Source: Stratiolaelaps scimitus (taxonomy: Eukaryota; Arthropoda; Arachnida; Mesostigmata; Laelapidae). From it: a DNA stretch of 64,000 nucleotides. A program made the translations under genes and the position numbers. How positions within the stretch are numbered: the stretch's first letter is position 1; every line of letters begins with the position of its first letter. The stretch is taken from positions 1,534,501 through 1,598,500 of the forward strand of contig JABWDB010000019.1 in assembly GCA_019614645.1 (NCBI GenBank), in the 5' to 3' direction. The notes beneath the pieces are model-generated. The model ran no database searches, was not told where the DNA came from, and was given only the letters and a program-made list of their open reading frames with translations. Shown piece after piece: positions 55,550-64,000 of the stretch.

Positions 55550-58500
55550 CACAATGACAATAAAACCATTCATATTTTCCACCAAGACATTGTTCTTGTG
55601 TTATGCTTCCTAATTTGCTTGGCTTGTTTTGTCGTTGCTTCCCCTCCTGACCTGCAATGACCCTACGATGATCGTAGGAGCCTTTATATAATAAACCTAG
55701 TTTGTAAAACCCGGTATGTAGTCATTATCGTTGTTGTTGTCTTTATTTTCTTCCCATGACAAAAAAGGAACAACAACTGTAATTCGAACCGGCACAACTC
55801 GCCACCTAACGTTAGTTATCCTGTCATTCTGGAGGATGTGGACAGGTTCGTGCGTTGGGTTTTCTTTCGTGCTCTCCTTCTTCGACCTCCTTAGAGAAGG
55901 TCCGCAGCGAGATAATTCGGCGCACGGGCAACGCGAGGGAGCGCTGCCGCCAGGCACAAGAGCTGCTGGTGGCACGTGGCTTCTGTGCGTTTACCAAAGG
56001 TGAACCAACGTTGACGACTAGAGAGGGGTGAAGACCAAGGGGAACCGGAGGGACAGAGAGTGACTGGTCGGGCGCGTCCAATAAAAACAACAACAAGCAG
56101 TTGAAGGATCAGGTAGACGAGGTGGATCCAGTGTAGAAGTCCGAATTGCGAAGCGAGCTTGTGAGGGTCACATCGTCGGCTTTACCTGCTCGTCGTCCGG
56201 ACAAGCGGCCCGCACAGGCCAACGCAGGAGCAGGACACGGTAGACTTTCCAGGAGCCGAACGAACCAAAAGAAGTATCTGCTGAGCCTTAGCGCCTTGTT
56301 CTGTGGCGCTGTACACGCGTGGCACCAGCCAGGCACGGCCCAAAGCCCAAAATCAGAATTCGGACTTTTGACTTCCACCCGAAAAAAGCTAAGAAACGAC
56401 GCAAGAGAGGCGAGGTCTTACTCGTTGAATTTTCTTGAAGTGGGTTGCCTTTCAAGGCCTTGACTTGTTGTTGGCGTCGTTGCCTGCCGCCGGTCCTGAA
56501 AGCCAAGCCGGTTTCCTTTCAAACAACGATTCTGAGCAGAGCTAGTCTTGAAGAGCTTCGTTTGCCTGGAGCATGGCACCCGATTTTCCCGTTCGATCTC
56601 CAGTCACTATGCCAGCCACCGTCGGGGAACACGGGAGACTTAGTCGGAGTGGAAAGGGGACAAAAGTGAGAAACTTTACAGGAGAGAGCATTTCGCGTCG
56701 GGTCGAGCTCTTTATCGTCCATCCTGCACTGCCTGGAGAGTGCCGGGACTAGCAGTGTCTTCGCCGTTGTCGTCGACGTCAACTTGGCTGCTGCTGCTGC
56801 CTCGCTGGCGGTTGCAGTAAGACAGTCGGGGGGCAAACCGATCTGATGTCTGTAGACAGGGTGTTAGGGTTTTGCAGGGATCCACGACTATAGGAAGAAG
56901 AGGTCTGCCGATCTTCCTCTGCGAAGCAGGGACGGCCGGGACGCTGCTTGTGTTGGTGAGTCAAGTCCAAGATGAGTTTGGCGAGTTCGAGTAGAAAAAG
57001 GAGAGAGGAGTGTTCCTTGTGCCGTGTACTATTGGTCCGCTTGGGCAGCAAGCCGAAGGCCATGCCTTACTAGGGTGTCTGACACTCCGCTTGCTTTGAT
57101 GTGGCCATTGCGGCGGCGGCGGCGGCTGCAGCTAGTAGCGTCGGGTAGGGCTGCTGAGTTCATCAATCGTGCCGCTGTCAGGCAATTTAATAAAGACCAA
57201 ACGAGCAAGCGATCTTGGCCATTACCAACTCGCCAGGGTGCCAACTAGGCAGGTCGGTCTCGGCGGAGGAAGACATCCCAGCACCAACAACGATGGCACC
57301 AACGCGAAGAAGACGCGCTCGCGAAAGGGTCTCGCGAACAGCGGCAAGAGCCTGCCATGAAACTTGGCAGGCGGAACCAAGGTTCGGCCAACGCTGGTTT
57401 CGTTTCGTAGCGGGTGAACAGGGGCTCGGAAGGGGGGTCGAAGCCGCTGTTTCTGCCACTGCCGCCGCGACTACCGCCGCAGGCAGCGATGCAGAACCTC
57501 TGGAAAATAACACTCTCCTCTACATTTCTCTCGCGCGCACATCCTTCCGTGCCTCTGGGGAGCGCCTACTGGGCTACTTTGATTTCCTCGTTTTCGTTTT
57601 TGTGTGCGTGGGGTGTGAAGGGGCGGCAGTGCCCCCTTGCTACCACCTCATTCTTCGACTACGCTCTCTCCTTCGCACAGAGCTGTTTCTCACGTGTGGG
57701 TATGTCTGTACGGAGTCGTGAAGGGTGCTAGGCTGCTACGGCTCCCCGAGTGATACAGACCGCGGTGGATGCGGTGGTCGGTGGAGCCGTAGTAGGAAGC
57801 TGGCATATTCGCGTGAGAAAAATGAACGTGTGTGCAAACAAGTACCAAAATAAGAGCGAACGACAGGTTTGATGTGAGGACAGATGCTGAGAGAGATGAT
57901 GACAACTTCACCGAATTGCGAAATAATTTAAAGGAAAAGTAGGGAATAGTTAGACGGTTTACTCGAGACACAACGGGACCGGCGTGATTATTATGAAGGT
58001 ATTGTTAATGCTTATTCGCTCTGACTTATGTTACAGATTGTTTAGTATGAACATATAACGGGGTCTAGAAGTGAATTCACTGAATGTCTTTTCCAATTCG
58101 GGTTTTTTTCTACGGGTTAGAATGCTGTGTCTCATTTAGAACATGTGAGTGTGTTCAATGCATAAGGTTGCTTTTTTCAGGTCAACCTCGCACTCGGTGA
58201 GAAAGGTTATCTTATCATATTTTTGTTAATTAGATGTTAAATATGAGTGCAAATGTATTTAATAGTAGACATGTTCCGCAAGGTTTATAAAGCATCAGAA
58301 TATTTCGGCATTGGCCAGTTTGTGTATTAGTCGCAAAGTGAGTTTTCTATTATTTTAGCCGTAACTGATCGCTAATTGCAGGCACGGTTCGATAAGAGTT
58401 CAGCCACATACACTGATCTCTCCCACGATTAATTGTTAAACTGAAGCCGTGCCTATTGGTTTTCTGTAGTCATTCTTTATAGTTCTAATAATCGACGTTA

Positions 58501-59849
58501 CGAGGATCTTGAAGGAACTATCGTCTATTGATTTCGACGGAGGGATGATGGCCAGCCTTTTTGCGGACCCTTGCGCAGCACGTCCCCGACCAGTAGGATT
58601 TGCTTCGCAGAATAACACAATTATTACTGCGTGTTCTGGAAGTAATTGAAACGTAATTAAAATGTATTCATCCGTAAAGTGCATGTATATACAATACCAC
58701 GGTAGAATTATGACAAGATCAATATGTCGTTCTGCGATATCGATTATTGGCCCAAATGTTATTCACGGATCATGATTAAGATTTGAGCGCAAGAACACGA
58801 TTATTTTTCTTCTTAATGTTGCTAAATTGACGTTGATTTAAGACAGGCTCTTCGTATAAAATTGTATTTCCATAAGAAGTCATAGATTCTCCCCTCCAGT
58901 AGCTCACGTTGTCATTGTTGGATCGACGATTACGTTCATAGCGTTAATTAACGGCCAGCCCTAATTACCATTTGTCATAACATGTCAGTTTATATGACAC
59001 TTCTCGTACAATCCAATCCCTTTCCATCTAATCGCCCGCGTTTGATTCATATATAATTCGACCACAAGATCGAGTGTAAGAGAAACTGAAAAGTCCGCCA
59101 CTCAATCGACTCACATAAGATACCCGGAACCTTTTGTGGGACAACCATCAAGTTGCGTGATGTGCCTTTGCAATTTCAGAGACATCCGTTCTCTGCCAAC
59201 TCACCCGGCTTTACCCGCGATGCGCCTGGCAGTATCAGTATCAGCAGGCCGCCGTTCAGCTATATTTTGAAGCACAGTCTTGCTGTTCTCCGGGTGCTGC
59301 TGTCCGTTTTCTCGTTGGCTGTCGTCTACGCATCTGTCTGGGTCTAAGCCAGGCTGGTCTCGACAGCGACGCGCAGACTGAAGACCGACGAAAGTTCTCG
59401 GCAAATCGGAGCACGATGGCGCCGTAAGCACGGACAGTTTGACGCGACAGCCGGTTCCTCGAAGGCGGGCCGGCCACCGCTAGCTCGATGCTGGTTCGGC
59501 GGGAACGAGGTTCTTTGGCGGGGTCCCGATTGCAAAAAATCTCGGAATATTTTTGCTGCAGTCGAGACATAGCTACCACTACTACTACCTGCTACTTCGT
59601 CTCGCTAGATAGCGGGCGTTGCTCACCAGGAAAGAGACTCATGCCCGGGAGGCTGGCTGGGAATAGTGGTAGGGGATCGAAACTCGAGGGGAAAAAGGCA
59701 CTTGGGGAGATGAACTGCAGTGAACTGGACGCCTCGCGGCGGGAGCAAAGCGGGCGCCGTGGACCTGCCTGGTCATAATAATCGTGGGACTAATTAGAAG
59801 GATAGGAAGAAGAGCAGCAGCCAGGAATTGGTGGGAGTAGCTTGCGGGA

Positions 59850-59875
59850 TCGAGAGAGAGAGAGAGAGAGAGAGA
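59850..59875 (+). repeat. (GA)n microsatellite
   Basis: About 13 units. It makes the Leu/Ser run in the 281-codon minus-strand chance ORF. Confidence 0.95.
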
Positions 59876-61522
59876 CAGAGTGGAATGAATGGGAGCCGAC
59901 CAGGGGCTAGTCCACTTGACGAAGAGGACTTCGTGTCGGTAGCAGGGTCCGTCTCGTTTCGAAGCCTCCAGAATCGCGCGAGCGAGCGACCGACCGACCG
60001 AAGCCATACACACGTAGGCTCCCTTCGGTCGGCCGTCGAGAACCATAGAGAGCCTTCCATATAGTCCGATGGCTTTCCTCCTGAGGGAGCTGAAGTCTGA
60101 GGCGAAGCCTCCCCCATGACACGCCCAGTGACAGCGAAACAGGAAGGGGCCGAGGGAGAAGGGCAGTATGCGAGCAAGGTGCATCGATCCTCTGTGCAGT
60201 CACCGCACCACCGAGAACATCGTCGCTCCAAAGCGGGCACAGCTACTGACAATGAAAGAAGGGTCTCGGGTGTGAGCTCGTGTTTGCATCGTGTGGTCCT
60301 CCTCGAACTTTCTGGCCGGGGAACTCTCGTACGCTCGCATAAAACTTGTCCCTGAGTGTCTCTGTCGTGAATCGTCGGCTGGCGCTTGTCGAACGAATGT
60401 CTGTGGGCGGTATACCCCACGCCAATGGTATACTGTGTCGTATCGAGGGCGTAACAGGTTTTGACGTTTCGAATCCCAGAGATTTTTTTTCTAACATCAT
60501 AGTCGAGAAGGAGAGACAGAGGAGGATAGAAATCGCGACGAGAATGGGCCGAGAAGGAGAGTGCAAAAGAACGAAATCTTGCTAGCGACAACCAATGTGA
60601 AGCAATGTTTGACAAGGTTTTAAATATTAACTGGAACAAAGGTCCTTGCTAGTGAGTGCTGATATTACGATTCACTCAGAGTTGCAGGCCGAACTTCGGC
60701 CTCCCTACACCGAAAACGGGCAAAGACGTTGTCTTTGCGAACTGGTCGCGATTGCCTTGGATGGGGGAGGCAGTGGTCACTGTAACGTGCACAATACGGC
60801 TGAGGGATAACGTGTAGCTGCGGTTACCATTCGATGAATTCCTCAACCAGATCGAGCGCCGCCCGCACGCTGGCGGGTCGGCGCCATTCAGTTGGCCTTC
60901 TATGAGAGCGACATTTGGACGAGGCCTCGGTGAGTGGCAGAACGGAAGATCCGGATCGGAAGTATCGGACAGGCGATGAGACAGAGAGAAGGAGCGGCGC
61001 TTATGCTGCAAAAGACCACCGCCGTGAAGAAGCAGGCGAAGGCTGGCAGAACGTGCGTCTATGCTTCTTTGTGCCCTGCTTCACAGTACGACCAGCAGCT
61101 GTTCCGCCCGGCCAACGGAACTGCTGCTCTACCATCGTCACTGCCAGCGAACTGCTGGATAGCAGAAGAAGTCGTCTTACCCACTTTGCCCATCATTGAA
61201 GCGTATTCGCACCCCATAGGCCGCCTCGTTTCGCTTAACCTCCCGTTACCCCTCAACAGAATTTTTCGTTGTGCACTGACAGATCTCGCATCTACTGCGT
61301 TTGTGCGCGTGTCTGAGAGAGCCGGGTTGGTTAGACTTGTCCCGCCAACCTTCTCGCGTTGGCAATGCTCCAACGGAAGTTGCCCACGTTTCCCTGCTGC
61401 GGCAGCCTCGTACCCGCAGTTCCCGTCCTCGTCCGCTTCGTCTGTTACCCGTTGCTGCGTTCGCCGTTTGCTATTGCACTGCCGCCCTCCTGGCTATGTC
61501 CTGGATACTGGTGAAGACCTTG

Positions 61523-61560
61523 TTCTCTCTCTCTCTCTCTTGCTATCTCCCTCTCTCTCG
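61523..61560 (+). repeat. (CT)n microsatellite
   Basis: A CT run with TTGCTATC and CC interruptions inside a long chance ORF. Confidence 0.9.
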
Positions 61561-61859
61561 TCCATTCTCTCAAGTTCCTTCACTGTTCATTGCGGGCTTC
61601 TTGTGGGGCGGCCTACACCAATGCCCTTCGGTTTTCGTGACGTTCGCGTTGGCTTGTCCTGCGGTACCAGGACTCTCAGTACCGAGGCGCGCACTCGTTC
61701 TTAGGCAACACTGGGCATGGAGGCACGGGACTGCACTGCACCTTCGCCCCTGCCTGTCCCGCCGTACCTAGCGGTGGACAACCGCTGACTGCACCCCAAC
61801 AATAGACAAACTAGACTGGGCGGGCTAACCCATAAGCTCATAGTGGTAATAGTTGTCGC

Positions 61860-61897
61860 AGGAGTAGTAGTGGTAGTAGTCGTGGTAGTAGTAGTGG
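61860..61897 (+). repeat. (GTA/GTG)n trinucleotide run
   Basis: Imperfect GTAGTAGTGGTA-type units; a Thr run on the other strand. Confidence 0.85.
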
Positions 61898-63864
61898 AGA
61901 ACGAGGAAAAGCAGGCACAGCACGGGCAGCGATAGATATGGTGCGGACGAAACGCGGAATAGAAGATGGAGAAGCTAACCGGGACCGACCGACCGACCGA
62001 GCACCGCGATGGCGTCACCGCTTCGCGTCCTTCCTCTGCCCTCGGGCGCTATGGGTAGAGCTACGCCGTAGAGCATCGAGAAAGAGAAGGAATACATAGG
62101 CCCGTAGTACCCACCAGCCAACACGTCGTTCCCAATGTTGAGCACTGCAGCCCAGCGGTGCGTCTATCGTACGGAGTCGCAACCGAGCTGAGAAGCCAGT
62201 CCGAGAAGCAGGCAGGCTGGCAGCCATCCACCCTTCCGGCAAGAAGCGGCTGCAGAGCGGAGGCAGGAGGAACAGTTGTACAAGTCGTTCAGGTCGCGTC
62301 GCCCCAGAGGAGCGAAGGAAGAGGGTTTCGGGGACCTAGCACGGAGTTGTGCTCGAGCTGGTGGTGGATGGCAAACTTGCTGGCGCTGGCAGTGAGAATC
62401 TTCGCAGCCTCTGTAACGTAGCACCGCTTGCCACGGCGTGGCACCGCAAGCCGCTTGGCGCACTACGCGAGCGGTCCCAACGGTCGGCCGCATATGAGAT
62501 CCCTTTCTATGGTCTCCTCTAGGTGTTTCTTAAAAGCTAAAGAGCTTCCCTGTCTCTATTGCGCTCTCCGTTATTTTTTTCTCCGCTAGTGTTTTCGAGC
62601 AGCAACAGTCCCCGTTGCAGAACGCCACTGACCGGACTGTTTCTCATTGGCAATGGTGCCACGGCGACAGAGGAGGCGCGGCATCGCCGCCGCCGCCGCG
62701 CGCCGGAAATTAGATTGCAAATTTCAACATAGGCGTCCACAGCGATGTTGCCGGGGTTGGCAGCTTCGGCCTGCTTCGTTGGCTGTTTCATTCTACAGTG
62801 AAAAGAGTAAACGAACGCGACAGCGACGGGCAACCCCAAAGGACCCAACACAGGCTCTCGTATGACCTCGTAAAGGTCGGTGGCGATTGGCCAGAGCGGT
62901 TGGTGGCATGACCAAGGCACTTATTCGGGTTGGTGATGCAGCGTCGCAGATGGGTGATGCCTGATCCAAACGACTCAAATATCTACCACCTGCAGGATAG
63001 CCAATTCAAGCAGATGGACATGATAGAGGCTGCGTATCTCCATGTTTATATGGTAGGCGCCTCGCAGCCATCTAGGCTGTACACCTGCACTTCGCCTCGC
63101 CGATGTACGCTACCACAAAGTGTGAGTCACTGGTCAATACCTCGGCTGCCTACTCTAAAACTAAAACCGTTTCCCGCCAGCCGGTGGACGGAGCCCCCCG
63201 TTTTCGCTCCGTCTGATCTCTGATCTCCTGCAGCATCGTAGCGGTTCGGTGTCCATCCATGTACTAACTTAGCTTTCTACGGCTCTGCGAACCTGGCAGG
63301 ATGGCGGAAAGTGGAGGCCTGTTAACTCCCCCGAGAACCATGTCAATGTCTCAACTTGAGTTTAGACCACTCTTGATCGTTGAAAGTTGGACAAGGACGA
63401 CAACATGTATGAGGTAACACACTCACAGCTGCCTGTGGTGCATGCCAATTTAATACATTGGTGCATTATCTTTGTTAACTTATTTTTTGGTTATTTTTTT
63501 ATAAATGTAAACTGTCTTTCATGATACCAATGGAGTGATAAAACAGACAATAATAGTTCGATAGGTTGAAAGCCGCGAAAACGATAAGCACATACATGGC
63601 AGTCGCGGGCTGTACATCCTGTTAGTTTATAGTTCGTCCTACCAATTGATTTTTTCAAATCTCGTTAGCTCTGTCTCAGCGTATCAGCTCTATCTCAGGC
63701 GTGGTTAGAGGTTAGCAAACAACGAGACAATATAACCCAGTAGGTTCGCTTCTAATAAAAGGTGACGTGGAAGACCACGTCCGTGAAGTCGCCTCACTGT
63801 TCAACAGCCAGACAACTCTAATTGGTTCTTAATAGTCGGCAACCTTTCGAATCTTAAATTGGCC

Positions 63865-63882
63865 TATATATATATATATATA
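63865..63882 (+). repeat. (TA)n microsatellite
   Basis: About nine AT units near the right edge. Confidence 0.95.
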
Positions 63883-64000
63883 TGTACCACGTGCAGGTAA
63901 ACACTATTGCAGATAACGAGACAATAACCATAGAATTAAATAGTAAAAAATCACATGATTATGATATCCGAGGACTTTATATCGACCCTAAGGTACCAAA

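Larger units (their letters stand above)
52024..64000. other. 3' flank, no gene recognised
   Basis: GC-rich blocks (53.4-54.2, 55.8-57.7, 59.3-62.9 kb) alternate with AT-rich sequence (57.9-59.1 and 63.4-64.0 kb). Long open frames, such as 59794-60639 minus (281 codons) and 60934-61704 plus (256 codons), run through CT/GA microsatellites, lack recognisable domains and overlap frames on the other strand. A gene that starts or ends beyond the window cannot be excluded. Confidence 0.5.

Noticed and set aside
60461..60489. B-box-like TTTCGAATCCC followed by T8
   Set aside because: The T-arm stem does not pair and no A-box is convincing.
59794..60639. 281-codon minus-strand open frame
   Set aside because: It runs through a GA microsatellite giving Leu/Ser repeats, has no domain pattern, and overlaps other long frames on both strands.
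60934..61704. 256-codon plus-strand open frame
   Set aside because: It lies in GC-rich sequence with a CT microsatellite inside. Composition is Ser/Pro/Arg/Cys-heavy, no family is recognised, and no splice-consistent partner was found.
1..64000. CRISPR arrays, bacterial operons, phage or transposase/reverse transcriptase genes
   Set aside because: No regularly spaced direct repeats, no compact co-directional genes, and no motifs of these enzymes were seen in any translated frame.

Overview
The window looks like nuclear DNA from an animal. It carries one split gene with GT-AG introns of 0.7 to 13.8 kb, many microsatellites, short dispersed SINE-like repeats, and no operons, Shine-Dalgarno sites or phage/IS structure. 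The one gene I can establish encodes an invertebrate member of the XK-related (XKR) membrane family. An arthropod, perhaps a chelicerate such as a mite or tick, is my guess from gene style and repeat texture. That placement is inference, not something the sequence proves.

Layout. 1-12592: 5' flank of the gene with no recognisable coding region; GC-rich CpG-rich patches alternate with AT-rich stretches, and the block near 8.0-8.8 kb is a weak promoter candidate. 12593-50796 (+): the XKR gene in ten coding exons, 12593-12781, 16178-16322, 17009-17140, 18503-18692, 24416-24527, 38353-38509, 39500-39641, 40636-40698, 43414-43593 and 50574-50796. The exons sum to 1533 nt, i.e. 510 residues plus TAG, and every intron phase agrees across its junction (0,1,1,2,0,1,2,2,2). 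The protein has a 111-residue low-complexity cytosolic N-terminus, a set of about eight to nine hydrophobic segments with XKR hallmarks, and a very short C-terminus. 50797-52023: probable 3'UTR. 52024-64000: no gene I can defend, although the sequence is GC-rich with long chance ORFs and simple repeats.

The introns and flanks hold a SINE-like family with at least three copies (9050-9110 -, 29928-30010 +, 45011-45125 -). A second short dispersed repeat has two copies (24714-24754 and 49958-49998), the latter next to a tRNA-like B-box. There are also several long (TA)n, (AC)n and (GA)n tracts, three strong hairpins and small tandem repeats.

The gene probably makes a plasma-membrane XKR protein. 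Family members include the apoptotic phospholipid scramblases XKR8, XKR4, XKR9 and worm CED-8, but the scramblase activity of this one is not shown by sequence. I found no mobile-element enzyme, CRISPR array or clearly new multi-gene system. The main points for follow-up are the exon structure, the N-terminal CAG-repeat splice acceptor, the C-terminus (ends in Cys-Cys, with a 58-codon open extension past the stop) and the hairpins and SINEs.
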